NCBI GenBank assembly: GCA_950106755.1
Contig: OX467083.1
Coordinates: 39,446,555-39,510,554 of the forward strand
Length of the DNA stretch: 64,000 nucleotides
Reading direction: 5' to 3'
Source of the DNA: Climacium dendroides
Taxonomy: Eukaryota; Streptophyta; Bryopsida; Hypnales; Climaciaceae
Of this stretch, positions 45,248-58,350 are shown piece after piece. The position numbers and the translations under genes were made by a program. Each line of letters opens with the position of its first letter. The first letter of the stretch is position 1. Below the pieces are notes generated by a model that was not told the origin of the DNA, did no database searches, and worked only from the letters and a program-made list of their open reading frames with translations.

Positions 45248-47626
45248 AGACAAAAAATCAGCGGATGCGAGATGATCCAGCTTTTGTAGTTATCTGCAGT
45301 TTTTTATTGGCAATAGCAGCTTTAACATTCTTTGCTACGTATGTTCCATTTTATTTTCATACTTTACTCATTACTATTGTGGTTCCACTAAACAAAGTCT
45401 TCTACCAGTTTTCTCAAATAGTGGTACGAGTCTTCAGATACGGAGTGCTAGTCTCATATAAGAGGAGCATATGGTGGAAGTGCATTGGAACCAAAATTTT
45501 GATCTTGTGTTACGTATTGAAGTTGCTCTTTTTTAAACTTATTTGAATTCCTTTCTTATGAAGATGATTGATGAACATCTTAGGTGGCTACTGAGGATAC
45601 CAGAACAATCTATAGTGCCTCTTTTTTTTTAATCTCAATTTCTCATTTTTTCCGAATGGGTGATATCAAAGGTGTTCAGAGCTTCATCGCTTTTGATTTC
45701 TAAGGTTGTTAAGAGTGGACAAGAGCCCGTTATTCAGACATCTGTTTTATAGCTATAAGTGTGAATCATCCATCTACCTTTATCCTCAGGCAATGTAATT
45801 CTTCCTAATGCAAGTATGGGCACAATGCAGTGCAAACAATCTTTACAGTTGCATCCGTGGTCGTCATGCATTTTTTATTGGCTAGAATATCCTTAGCATC
45901 TATCTTCTGGTGAGCTTTTGTCAATTTATCAAAAGTTCCATTAATGTTTTCTGCTGCTTTAGTCATGACATATGACTACCCATGGAATAAAGTAGTTGAA
46001 GCATATAGTCTTCATGATGTTAGAAAGTCCTTGCATTTCTACTTGCCTAGTCTCTATACAGTTAGTGCATCTATGAGAGGACGGGGCCTGGAGGTTTTTG
46101 TCAATGTTGTGTTAAATTTGATTGCTATGGGATAGCAAAGCTTTTCAGAATGTAGACCAGAGGTTCATCACCTTGTGAATTTTTATTTGATGTCTAGCTT
46201 TCTCATTCATCATTCATGTCTCAGTTTCATATAACTTACTCTGTTGATGCATGATTGTAGGTTCCTGTCGAATCACTATCTTTGGGAAGAGATACTCATG
46301 TCATAGAGCAAGGCGTTGAATGGTGAGTTGCATGGATCTATTGTCACGAGTTGGTCTAATTCTTCATTTTTTGTCTTCTTGTATTTAAGTTGATGCCGAA
46401 CTTTTAATTTGCAAACACATTTGCAAGTAGGATGTTTCTGCCTTACACATTATATATCACATTGGAGAGCATTTTTAGTTTTGTTTAAGAGGCTTATGTA
46501 TCTTCTCAGGGGAACAACTCTCAAGTGACAACACGGGTTTTGAATTTGACTTTCATGTATGTATCATATTTGTTTGCGCAGGTTGACGCCCATTGCAATT
46601 CGTACTTCCCAATTTTTGTGGTTCTTTATGGTACTGTCTTTGTAGTTAGCCTTCTTCTCTATTACTTGTTTGCTTGTGTTTTCTACAATGGTTGAAAAAA
46701 ATGTTATATTGATGTGGCGTCTTCTACGTCAATGCAAACGATTTAGTAACTGAATGTATACAGCTACGTGAGGATATATGCATGCTTATCTATACCATTT
46801 CAGTTCTGTTGTTCACACTCATCATATGTAGCACACTTAATGAAGCCGCATGAAGTCAATATATTCTCCAATGCTTATAACTTGATTATGATTGCTATTT
46901 TTGGATTTTATTATGCAATGTTGTAGTACTTCCTTTTGCCTCTCCTCTTAACACATGTTTTTTTTCGACTCTACTATTGAATACGCTATACTTTGTTGCG
47001 CTTTCCTACTACCATTATCTCAACTTTCTCGGCTATGATGGTAAATCCTCATCTTTGTCATCATATTTTTGGATGTTTCTTTTTTACCTTTCTTGCCAAG
47101 ATAATTTGATATATTGGCTCTCACCAATTGTACAGCTATTTGGTGATAATTGACTTACTTTGTTGATTGGCACTCTAATTGCAGTGCTACCTTCTCTTAA
47201 AAGAACCACATTTTTCTTGTACCCTATTTGCGTACTGGTCATCCTATTTCCGATTTGTGAGTACTTTGCCTTCTTTCCTAACCCAAGGAAGTGGGAGTTT
47301 CTGATTGCTCTTTGAATTGTTTAGGGTTCAATTGTAATTGACAGACATATGTTATTGGATTTCATTTAGACGAAGTAAGTTGTGTACTTATCAATTCTAA
47401 GTTTCACCTCACGTCAATTTGAGTTTCACCTCGGCAAATTGATGAAGGGTGGCTGTAGTGATGGATCCTTGGATTTGGCGTTTATTATTATTCCAACATG
47501 TTGTGATGAATACTTTTAATGGATACATTGTGGTTCTTACCAATTCAAAATTGTTGCCCATGTGTTGCAGCTCTTTTAACAGGATTCAGTCCCACCAGAT
47601 TTGCTATGAGCTTGTATTTTGGATGA
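45248..47626 (+). pseudogene. UNC-50 (GMH1) family gene, 5'-truncated and decayed
   Basis: Exon-like blocks with GT-AG borders match the plant UNC-50 protein in order: 45248-45338 (TKNQRMRDDPAFVVICSFLL), 45849-45909 (VVVMHFLLARISLASIFW), 46261-46322 (FLSNHYLWEE, then HVIEQGVEW in a shifted frame), 46582-46630 (DAHCNSYFPIFVVLY), 46927-47040 (ALSYYHYLNFLGYD), 47185-47256 (VLPSLKRTTFFLYPI) and 47571-47626 (TGFSPTRFAMSLYFG, TGA). The last four join in phase. The N-terminal exons and one middle exon are missing, exon 46261 has a frameshift, and its junction to 46582 lacks about four codons. UNC-50 proteins are multi-pass Golgi/ER membrane proteins. Five membrane segments would be expected; only parts remain. 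A working gene with unseen small exons is possible but less likely. Confidence 0.75.
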
Positions 47627-48969
47627 CTTTGTATCACTTTCCTGGGATAAGTGAGTGCAACATCTTCAAGTGTAGAAAAATTTCGACGCGAGCATGAATT
47701 ACAAAAGACCACAAGCAACCAGTCAACATGAGCCTATCTGATAGGTGTATCCAACCATTTGAGTCTATTATGCACGGCTGTCTAATCGATTGTAGAGTAA
47801 AATAATAAATCATTTTTTTGGTGGTTCCAACAAAGTCTTGCTTGCATTCACGTATTAACCACATCAAGTGTATCTACAAACTAGTATGCAAGCACTGTTT
47901 GAGCCAGTGAATATGGCTCATCTACGGATTGGAGATGACCATCACAATGTGCTATCATTTCTACACAAGGTGTCATAGGCTGGGCTCTAAAGGGTTTTCA
48001 TTTTTAGCTGTGAGATTGGCATAGCAGCAGTGAGGGTTGTTGCCCTCTTGGAGACAATAGGTTGTGTAAGGTACTATATGTATTACCAGTGGTCACTATA
48101 TTGGACTTGCAAATTGTTGGAAATTGAAACTGGAATCCTACAGACAATTCCAGTGAGGTGAGAACTATGAATGTTGGTCCAAGTAACAAGTTTTGATTGT
48201 GTTGTATGAATCAAATTGCACTTAAGATCTGGAGAGTGCCTCATTATGCCTGAGTTGAACGTAAGTTGTGTGTCCTGATGCCAAAGATGTTGTACATCCA
48301 TTAAATTGAGTTCAACAGTTCACTAAAATTGATGAGCATTGTCCTAATGAAAGTTTTGTTTGAAGCAATTCATGGCCAAAGTCAGTAAATCCAACCCATT
48401 ATTCTCTATTCATTGCAATGCTTGTTTGAAAAATTGTTTGTTGCCACTTAGTTTTGAATACCTTTCACATACAAGTATCTAATTTTTTTTCAAAAACTGA
48501 TTTCTAGGTTTGTAGATCGAGGAATGCAGCGAGGTGGAGTTGGATGTGGATTTCGGAACAACTTTTTCAAGTAGGGAGTGCTCCTTGCGGGCAACACAAT
48601 TTTTGCTTGGGAATTCAGAGCCCACCTACCATTCAATTGAATTTCAACAAGATTTCTTAGCATTCTAAAGTATTCTAGAACAAGATTTCATAACATTCTA
48701 GAGAAATGTTGACCGGACACCCTTTTCACTGTAGGTGCCTTCTGGTTGGTAGTAATTACAATTGTCTACACTAGTCAGCTGAATACTAACCATTTCATGC
48801 TTGAACCCAAGATGCAAAAGGATCGGTGCCTAATCAAGAAGATGTCAGGATTGGAGGATCTTGGATCTTAATTCTTCCTTGCATTAGCATGGACTAAAGA
48901 TGTTTGCAGCACATGCTACATAATCATGCGCTGCATCCCGCAATGCAGTAGACATTACAAATGGTAGAC
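47627..48969. other. No gene seen
   Basis: 3' flank of the UNC-50 relic and further non-coding sequence; no coding frame or terminal repeat was recognised. Confidence 0.4.
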
Positions 48970-49252
48970 CCTGTACTTCTTACTAATCCCATCCATACTG
49001 GTCACGACAGAATTGATTGAACATACACAAAGCTCCACTTAATAATTGCCTATGCCTTGAGGATAATGAGCTTGATACCAGTCTTTCTTTTGGGGGCTAC
49101 ACACGATATTGCCAAACTCTAGTTGAGAAATTATGAGCCATATTAACAAGTAATCACCTAATTTAGTTTGTCAGAGGGATCCGAATTAATCTACATATCT
49201 CTCAGCACTTTGTATTATCCAGAAAACAAAACATAAATCCTCAACCCAGGTA

Positions 49253-49632
49253 AGGTGGAACTACCCAATACCATCATCTACCCAATTTTGTCACTTATAA
49301 GTTCCTCCCATTTCCGTAACTAGCCCATCTATTATCACAATCTTATTAATATTTTTATCATGATAGCAATGCACTTCAGAAATGGATCTCAAGTGGATAC
49401 ATCAGCCCATGCTTCAACAATAGTCTAGTCATGCTTCAACAAGGGTTTACTCACAGTTTACCATTTCAACTTTGAAAAATTAAAAAAAATTAAATTTTTG
49501 TGGAAATGTCTTCATTCATTTTGCAATTGACTTCTCTCAAACAATTCAATCTCCAAAAAATATGAGAGTTGACAATTAGCTTCTCCAAAGTACCTAGATA
49601 ACAAATCTGTGTGGTAATGGGTAGTTCTACCT
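49253..49632. mobile_element. Stowaway-like MITE 1 (380 bp)
   Basis: Ends AGGTGGAACTACCCAATACC and GGTAATGGGTAGTTCTACCT are inverted repeats flanked by TA (49251-49252, 49633-49634). The paralogous segment has the uninterrupted site at 53919-53920. There is no coding capacity. Confidence 0.85.
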
Positions 49633-49763
49633 TATACACAACTACCCATATCAGCATAGGTTTGAACAAAGTAATATCTAATGGGTAGTCTCCACCAGTG
49701 CAATCTCAGCTATGTCTTAAAATAGGGCACAGTGTGCACAATCTTTCAAACATACTCCATATA

Positions 49764-50131
49764 AGGTAGAACTACCCATTACCATATATATTTACTATCT
49801 AGGTACTTTGAAGAAGCTATTTATGAGCTCTTGTATTTTTCAGAGATTGAATTGTTTGAGAGAAGTCAATTGCAAAAAAAATGAAAACATTCTAACAAGA
49901 ATTGAATTTTCTATGATTTTTCAAAGCTGAAATGTAAAATTGTGAGTAGACCCTTGTTGAAGCATGAGTAGAGCATTGTTGAAGCGTGGGTTGATGTGTC
50001 CGCTCCCCAGTGCATTGCCATCATGATGAAAAATTAATGAGATTGTGGTAATAGATATGTCAAGTGACGGAAATGGGAGGAACCTGTAGATGGCGGAATT
50101 GGGTACATGTTGGTATTGGGCAGTTCTACGT
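49764..50131. mobile_element. Stowaway-like MITE 2 (368 bp), inverted relative to MITE 1
   Basis: Ends AGGTAGAACTACCCATTACC and the complement of ACGTAGAACTGCCCAATACC, flanked by TA (49762-49763, 50132-50133). The empty site is at 54048-54049 in the paralogous segment. The interior resembles MITE 1 in reverse. Confidence 0.85.
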
Positions 50132-50489
50132 TACCCTTTGTCGCTGCTTCTCCTAGTTCCCTTTGCATTCTTTTTTCTCTTGCTACAACACCTTGACCCG
50201 AAGAATTCAGTCATTTCATTTTAAGCTTCCCAAGCTAGCTTGTACATGTTCGATCCCTTAGTGTAACACTTCCCTCCATTACGTACGGTCTTCCAAAGTT
50301 CCCGCATCACAAATCATGAATCCATCCTCTTCCTCTTCTTCTCCATTTCATCCAGCACCTTCCAAATCTAGGATCACCCATTTCCAATCACCAAAAACAT
50401 TGATTCAAATACAGTTTTGCAATATTGTACATTCCTGTGACTCTAGCTTGCACTATGAAAGATCGCAAGGCCATGTAGCATGTCATAAA

Positions 50490-52256
50490 AGATCACTTTT
50501 TGCACCGTTCAAAATAAAGGAAAAAATATTCCTATCTGTGACTAAACACTCCCGCCCTATAGGTCATGTCCACTAATGGTCATACCACCAACATGGGGAG
50601 AGTAGGGTAAAGATTTTGTGTTATTTTGAAATATAAATTATGTATGTCTACCACCACTAGAAAATGTGCCGTTCATTTTTTGAGTGGATTATTTTCATGA
50701 AACTCCCTTGCTAGTAAAGGAAAATTGTTGTAACCAAGGATTATAAGTTTATCATTTGCCCTAATAGATGATTTACACAACATCTTCTCAATTGTCAGTT
50801 GCTTTTGCATTTCTTGTTAGTGATTTATGATGGATAATCCCCTTCTCATCTAGATTTATAGCAAAAAAAATGGCCCTTGTCATCAAGCATTCTTTGTTAA
50901 ATTGTTTTTTCTTCTCTAAATCCTTCTTTGGTGGGTATTGCCATGTACATAATTTTCTCAAAAATCAATTATGAAATTGGTTTCATACATGTGAACTTCC
51001 CAAATCTACATTGATATTATTTGCTCATAAATACATAAGGTAAACCAGCCCATTACCATTTGCTTTCCAATTTCATTAGTAGACCAATTCAATTCCATCA
51101 CCTAACTCTAAATCCACTTCTGTCCACTAAACATCCAAATCCATTCTTTTTATAACAAAATCAGAGAGTTTTAAGACAAAATCAGAATTTTTATGACAAC
51201 GAGGGATAATGTGTCAATTCATTAATGGTGAATACTTAGTACTTGATTTGAGTAGTTATGGGTTGGATAGGGAATGTTTATGACTAGTGTGTATGGGCGG
51301 TTTTATAATTTAAAGGTAGACCACTTCAAAAAATTCATAAAAATTATAATTTCACTTGGATTTGATTTGTGAAATATGCACACCGCTCTGAAGATTATGT
51401 GCCCCTTGTTGGGCCAACATATCCAGATTGCCCGAACATATTCAGATTGCAGATCAGGGTGGTAAAAATCAGGGTGAAAATCAGGGTGAAAATCAGGGTG
51501 GTAATAGGCTTGTCTGCCTTAACTGCCTTATCTGAATCAGGGTGGTAATAGGCTTGTCTACCTTATCTGAATCAGGCCGCTATTTCCCCTAATTCTGATC
51601 TCCCACGGTTGCACTGTCAAACATGAAATTGCGCATCTACAACGCGAAAGCATGATTTTGTAGAGAATGAGAGTAGAGTCGGTAGCTTCAGTGCCGAAAT
51701 TTTGGGATCCTCTTGTAGTTGGGAATCTTTGAGTGTACATTTAGGAACTGAGACTACGTAATTTGCCATAATATTGGTGTTCAAATTGATATGCATGTGT
51801 GAAGGTACAGAAATCTACACTTAGTTTATATGTCCGGGTATGAAAGCTAGCAACGAGTCTGGACGGTTGTTCTTCAGATTCTATTTCACTACGACTTTTT
51901 CAAGCAAAAATTAAACTGCGCGATACGCAAAATGTGAATTCTATCGACGTCGTCTAGTTAAGTTTTAGTGTTTTCTCAGAGTTGATTAATCAATCGCAAC
52001 AAAAGTGATGGAATTCATTACTATAGTTACATATGCTACTCCTTGAATCTTGCAACCTCTATGAGATTGCAGCGGCTGGAGAGCATTCAACCTGTACAGA
52101 CATTTCCGAGCTCCGTCAAGAGTTGACTGTTACACCCTGTACAAGTTGTACATAGAGACCGTCCCCGAAGTTTACATTCAAAGGTGGAGTCAAACTCTTG
52201 TTGCGTAAGAAAGGAAGAATTCATCACCAGCTTGTTTAGAGCGCATACGCTGGCGT
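50490..52256. other. No gene seen; short local repeats
   Basis: Non-coding. 51454-51577 holds three AAAATCAGGGTG words and two copies of a segment containing GGGTGGTAATAGGCTTGTCT. Remaining sequence to 52256 is the 3' flank of the B3 gene. Confidence 0.5.
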
Positions 52257-53416
52257 TCAATCCGCAACCTCATTGTCGCTGTCAATGATTTGCACATACG
52301 TCGTCCCATCAGGATTCTTGCATTCTAAATGGTTGATCCTCAAGCTCTTCGGCAACGTCTTGCACCGGCAAAATTCCTGCTCCTCTTCTTTTGACTCGTT
52401 CTGTAGGGAAATGATCGGCTCGTTCGGGATAGTAACGATCGGCGGCTTCTGTCCACCTTCTGGTAAGGATTGCGCTTGCAAACTCTGCAAATTCTCATCT
52501 GTTGGATTCAGCTTCTCCGGAAAGAGAACGGATACAATGTTCTGCACGAAAATCGTTGCCTTGTCCATGCCTTGGATCGGGCGAGCTTCTGGAGATTTCA
52601 TTAGGGTTTGTAATAGGGTTTTTTCTTGGGAATCTTTGTCCTCGCTCTCTTCCCGTTCCTTCGAATGGCGATTGTTCTTCTGTTTCCTGGACAAGCAAGC
52701 AAGCCTACTATAGTTGATTTTCCAAGGATACTCGTCTCCATCACGTGTTGGATACATCGCATGCGTTCCATCCGAAGCAGCAAATCCCACACGAAAATGC
52801 GAGGGTGATACCAGCGTGAACATGAGCTCATCGCCAATTTTCAGGCTATGGTCGTACGAAAATTCCCGCCACCCGTTGCTGATAGTGTAGCCCCTCGACG
52901 CCCGTCGCAATTGAAATCGCATGTGCCACCGCTTGCTCCCTGTGGAATCCGTCATCGTCACATGCTTTGGAATCTTATGCTGTTCACAAAACCTCCTCGG
53001 CAAACCCTGGACAAACATCTACTTATCAGAATACAGAGCCACAGACACTGAAATTCGATCACTACTAGCTAACTCTCTGCCTCAAATGGCACCCCCAATT
53101 CTATTGCATTCCAAAAAAGAAAGGCAAAGAGAACAGGAAGTGCAGTTCGAGATTGCACCAGTCTACAACAGTAAGCGGAATGATGCGCCGTCTTGCCCGT
53201 GATGACTTTGGTGAAGCTGGGCTCCCTGGTGGTTCCAATCGACCCTCGCGTGTGAATAGCTTCTTCGTTGTTTGACTGCTCTCTGAATCTGTAGCCTCGC
53301 TTGCGTCGGATCTTGGAGTTCGTTGGGATTGATCGTTCTCGAACGATCGCATTGACAGGCTCACTTGGAGTGTCCGAGCTGCTGTTGTTGAGACGGCTCC
53401 TCGTGAAGGGCGCCAT
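52257..53416 (-). CDS. B3-domain (REM-like) DNA-binding protein, two exons
   Basis: Exon 1 53416-53159 and exon 2 53006-52257 join in phase 0 (donor CTG|GTGCAATC, acceptor GTCCAG), giving about 335 residues ending in TGA. ATG 53414-53416 (MAPFTRSRLN) is chosen over an upstream in-frame ATG because it follows the usual compact start. Exon 1 is basic (SKIRRKRGYRFRE) and ends with SFTKVITGK, the first strand of a B3 fold. Exon 2 continues LPRRFCEQHKIPKH, VTMTDSTGSKRWHMRF, TISNGWREFSYDHSLKIGDE and LMFTL. So the B3 domain covers about residues 68-165. The C-terminal half is charged with no recognised domain. B3 REM proteins bind DNA in plant nuclei as transcription factors; targets are unknown. 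The frame is intact. Confidence 0.85.
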
Positions 53417-53619
53417 GGTTTTCTTCAGTGCACAATTAGGAGCAGTTTGCACGCAATTAGGAGCTGGCTTGTTCTACAAAGGGCCAAGTTATTAGCCCAG
53501 TAGCCTGAAAAGTGCTTCAGGGACGGGAGTGCATGAAGTGATCACTGATTAGACTGGTCATGGGAAAGATGGGAGTTATCTTACTAATGGCAGGCGACAG
53601 TCATTCAAGTCCAGCCGTA

Positions 53620-54409
53620 CTTGCTTACTAATCTCATCATATGTCATCGATGCTGGCCACGACAGAATCGATTGGACATGCACAAAGCTCCACTCAGTAA
53701 TTGCCCATGCCTTGAGGATGAGTGGACAAGGCCAGGGAGCTTGATACCAGTCTTTCTTTGGGGGGCAACACACAGTATTGCCAAACTCTAGCTGAGAAAC
53801 TGTGAGCCATATTAACAAGTAACCACATAATTTAGTCTCTGCAGGGGTCCAAATTAATTTACATAACTCTCAGCACTCTGTATTATCCAGAAAACAAGAC
53901 ACAGATCCTCGACCCAGTTATACACAGCTACCCATCTTAGCATAGGTTTGGACAAAGTAATATCTGATGGGTAGTCTCCACCAGTGCAGTCTCAGCTATG
54001 TCTTAAAACAGGGCACAGCGTGCACAATCTTTCGAACATACTCCATATACCCTTCGTCGCTGCTTCTCCTCGTTCCCTTTGCATTCTTTTTTCTCTTGCC
54101 ACAACACCTTGACCCGAAGAATTCAGTCATTTCATTTTAAGCTTCCCGAGCAAGCTCGTACATGTCCGATCCATTAGTGTAACACTTCCCTCCATTACGT
54201 ACGGTCTTCCAAAGTTTCCCGCATCGCAATTTACGAATCCATCCCCTTCCCCTTCTTCTCCATTTCGTCCAGCATCATTTCGTCCAAATCTAGGATCACC
54301 CATTTCCATTCACCAAGAACATTGACTCGAATACAGTTTTGCAATGTCGTACATCCCTGTGACTCTAGCTCGCACTGTGAAAGACCGCAAGGCCATGTAG
54401 CATGTCATG
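53620..54409. repeat. Segmental duplication, copy 2 (MITE-free), upstream of the B3 gene
   Basis: Matches copy 1 at 48970-50489 but lacks both MITEs. It begins about 200 bp upstream of the B3 start, so it may include that gene's 5' flank. Small ORFs inside are not supported. Confidence 0.85.
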
Positions 54410-55350
54410 AGTGGCATTTTCCAATTATTGCTTCAAATCACAAGGACTGATACAACATTACAGTCCCGTCTTTACGCTTGATCTCAGCCCTCAAGTAATC
54501 GATCTGATAGAGATGGACAGAGATAGATGCTCGTGCAGAAAATGTGGGGATGTTTCGGGAATGCACATCCGACTATCAAATTCACCGGTTTTTCTCCACC
54601 AGAGAAGAACGAAGTATGATCAGCTCAGGCTGGAATGCTTTGAATTGAAAAAAGTGTGAATTCTAGAGACTGGAAGCTTTTCAATTTTTTGGGACAGAAA
54701 TTGCCGGACGTCAGCGACATTCAAGAGGGAACTCAGGAGGGGTTGCTAACAGTTTTCCGACATTGATAGCGGATTTCTTCAGCAGCTCTAAGAGTCTATC
54801 TTGTCGCAGTGTGACGGTCAAATAGTAAAATCTTGTTGAAATATAAGGACATCTACTTTACAAAGTTTATTCATGTATATGACACTTCACATTGAATTCT
54901 TCATAAATCATATAGAGTAATTTTTTGTTTTAATGTTTTGTTTTTGAATATGAGAAGTGTGCATATGGATGATTTCTACATATCTATGCAGTCAGAATTT
55001 AAAAATTTATCACCCATGTTTTTCAATCAATTATCATGTGAGAAAACTACTATTAAATGAAACAATTCACCAAAAAAGGAGTTTGTTTTTTTGAAATTGA
55101 ATTTTGGTATGCTTGAGATTGCACAAGAATCAAATGTTAGATATATGAGACAAAAAATGCCAATTCTTTTCTATATTATACAAAAAAAATTGGGTAGCAC
55201 AATAGACAATTTGTAAGAATATTATATACTATATGCAATCACATGATGATAGCTTTAGTCATGATTTGTAGACCTCCAACAACTAATGGCTTCATACATT
55301 GATGGCATAGGACTATCAGTTAGGGGGCAAGAAGAAGACTTGCATAGTAC
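54410..55350. other. No gene seen
   Basis: A short plus-strand ORF (54411-54659) has a CRKCGDVSGMH stretch but no domain I can support. The rest is AT-rich. Confidence 0.4.
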
Positions 55351-58350
55351 CACTATAAGAAACCCTTGCTGGTGGTGATGTTAAGACAAAACAGGTGGTG
55401 TTATGAAGAGCATGGATGTTTTTGAGATTTTGATTACAAAAAAGTCATTTTGCTTGTGATGTTACTTGTGACATAGTGATTCAAGAGCTACAACAGTAGG
55501 GTGGTGTAAGCAACATCAATGTTCAATGATTCATCAACAACAACATTGTTACGTTCTTCTCAGACATTTTCGAAAAACATCTGAGAGCCCAGTCACCATA
55601 AACTCCCAAATGTTGAAACCAGAATTCAGGAATTTGCTGATTGGGCTGAAAGAAAAGGCTGCCCGAATTTGAAAAAATTAAATTTTGAACCTAGCGTAGA
55701 CCTACGTTTTTCTAATTGATTAATATGTTCAGTCTAATTTATTTGGGCCGTCAGTCCTAGCATTTTTAGATGTTCTTCAATGCATTTTCAGATTTTCCAG
55801 CTTCTAAGACTTTTTCCATATTGAATTAGAAAAAATGCTTTACCTATTTAACCCCTAAGGGACCAATTGTCCATCGCAAGGGCAAATGGGATTTAGGGCA
55901 ACTACTGAACCACGTATATATATATGGACTTTTTTTCCCTCCTATTCATTTGAAACCTCTGTGAAAACCAAAAAATAGATTCACTTTGTGGGAATATAAA
56001 ATTCATGACAATCCGTACCTTGTAAAAGAAATAATGTCCAATTGGACTAAAAAGAAGGGGAAGCTCACGCAACAAAACAAAGTTTGTATGAATCTTCATT
56101 ATTCCCCTAATACCTTAGATATTTGTTAATACATATCAAACGCTTTGGTTATTTTTGTCCCATGGAATTGTTCTGGAAATTAAATTTCTCGATAATTTTA
56201 ATATGCGAAGGTATTGTGTTCTTTATTTTAAAATACACTATTGACCAAAATAGAGTTTTGAAAAATCTTCAAAACCAAAAGGTCTAATTTGTGTGCACGG
56301 CCTGTTCGAAAAATCCCAAAGTCGAGATTACTATATTTTTATGATATCTTGGATATCTTCAAAAAAGTAATTTTCCCTTTTCCCTTATACATATTTATAT
56401 TCTACAAGCTCTAAGTGAAATAAAATATATTGTTATTCAATCACTTCATTATCAATGTTTAAGGAAAAAACATATGTTGTAATTTCACATGAATTGGTTC
56501 TTGCCTTTTTCTGATAATTCAGTGGTAAAACATTTTTGCTGTTGTACAATCATTTAGTTCAACTATTCATGAATGTCATATTGGATATTGTTTATGACCA
56601 CATGATTTGTTTCCCATAACATGTACATATGTAGCATGGAAACTATCATTCATTGATTCAATGTGGCATCGGAATAGAAGTTTTCATTCCACAACAAAAG
56701 CATTTCTCCATGCACCTATTTGCATATTTTTTGAAATTATTATCCACCTTCAGTTCCAGAATCAATTGGATTGTCATCACAAGCTACTTTCGTTTTACAT
56801 GAAGTACACGTGCATGTGTTCAATGTGTTTCTTCGTGTCACACATCATGTTTGAACAAAACGTGGTTTAGAAACCTCTTTGTTTTCTAGGAAAAAGAATT
56901 AATTCAGCTCTATCTAGTATTTAGAAGCATGCAACCAATGTCCATGAGTGCCACTAACCAACAACGTCTTCTGTTGTCTAGCCTTCCTCTACCAACGCTG
57001 ACATGACCAATAAGTCACACGTTCTATAACCCTATGGGACGTACAAATCTTCCAATTCGTTTTGCTCGTGAAGTCCCCCTTGAAATGGCATGGTGTTGCT
57101 TTCATGCTAAGCAATCAGTTGTCTGACTGGATCTGTATGCAACACTTTAGGTTGTAAACCATCAAAATCCGCGTCGTGCTCAATGTCCAAGACGTTTGGC
57201 ATTGGTACAGGAAGTTGTAATTGTCCGCGTCTTCCCCATACTTCGGTGCGATTAACAACCTTCCATCCGCGTTGCGTCGGATCATCGGAAAAAAACACTT
57301 GTTGGCAGTGCAAGGGGAATGCAAATGAATCAGCGTGTACCGTCTCGTTCATGTGGTTGAAGTTTGCTACACTGAAGCCATATTTATCTCTTTGCAGACT
57401 TGGGTACCGCGAATCTTGGGAAGATCTAACCCAATCACATACCAGAACCGTGGTACAGTGATTGCGGTAATCCAACTCCAGTATCTCTTCTATATACCCA
57501 ACGTAATCATCAGTTCTGTCAATGGGTCGTCCATTGCGAATTCCCCAACGGAGCTGCTTTGTGAAAGAAGCAACTACACAAGAGTCACACGTTACTAGTC
57601 CTATTTCTGAGCTGCGAATACGCAGATGCATGCCAAATGCATACATGTGGCGGTGTGCACTTGCGATGCGTTCTGGCGGTTGTGTGTACTGTTTTATGTC
57701 AGGATCAACTTCCTCTCCGTCATGGTGAGCAATGTTCACTCGGACTCGTAACCAGTCTGCAAAACATGGAAGTTCCTTCAACTCAGTGGGATAATTTGTT
57801 GACATTGACGGACGATGTCTGCGACATTGCAGACGGAATGCTTCCCGCTCTTCCCAACGGCGAGCTTTCAATTCCGTGTACTCCCTGCACACCAACATTG
57901 AGAACGGATGTCACTGTTCATGCAAACATTGTTGGAAATTTTTAGAATTTCATATGGTATCCTAATTTTTTTTCCTATTGAACGTGGATGTACTTGTACG
58001 CTTACTTAAGAGTTGAGGGTTGACATGCACTTGTTGTTTCCTTTTACTTATTCATGGTTCTTTTGAACATCCTTCATTATGATTGTGGACTTCACCCAAC
58101 CAAATCCTCAAAAAGGCTTCTAATAGTTTCTTCAACGTGCTATTACATTATGAACATAATCATCAACGTAACTGAATTTCATGAGATTCTTACTCTCTCC
58201 AATTCTCCAAACATGCAGCATTGTCCAAAACAAATGCGTGCACAAAGTTGAGGAAATCATTGAGCATTGTTCGTTTCTTCGGTTGTCGGGAACGTAGAAC
58301 CTCATCGTTCATTGTAGCATCCTCAGCTTGATCCCAAATACGATGGACAA
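55351..58350 (-). mobile_element. Truncated CACTA element
   Basis: The left terminus CACTATAAGAAACCCTTGC begins at 55351, about 1.76 kb from the transposase 3' end, close to the spacing in the 13-kb element (about 1.8 kb). Transposase homology stops abruptly near 58350 and no right terminus follows in the window. Confidence 0.75.
57107..58350 (-). pseudogene. CACTA transposase fragment (DUF4216 plus end of DUF4218)
   Basis: Two exons: about 58350-58194 (HRIWDQAEDATMNDEVL to NAACLENWRE) and 57884-57107 (EYTELKARRWEEREAF, HCTTVLVCDWVRSS, VFFSDDPTQRGWKVV). Splice sites and phase match the full copy at 17320-19052. Upstream domains are missing, so it cannot encode a working transposase. TAG 57107-57109 ends the annotated frame, but the frame stays free of TGA for many codons beyond it. 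Confidence 0.85.

Larger units (their letters stand above)
48970..50489. repeat. Segmental duplication, copy 1 (contains two MITEs)
   Basis: Outside two insertions this matches 53620-54409 in the same orientation, from GTACTT..TTACTAATC through GCAAGGCCATGTAGCATGTCAT. In the stretches I compared, differing positions are mostly C or G in copy 2 and T or A here. Confidence 0.85.

Noticed and set aside
54411..54659. ORF with CRKCGDVSGMH resembling part of a zinc finger
   Set aside because: Only one CxxC pair, and the ORF starts at the edge of the duplicated segment; insufficient evidence.
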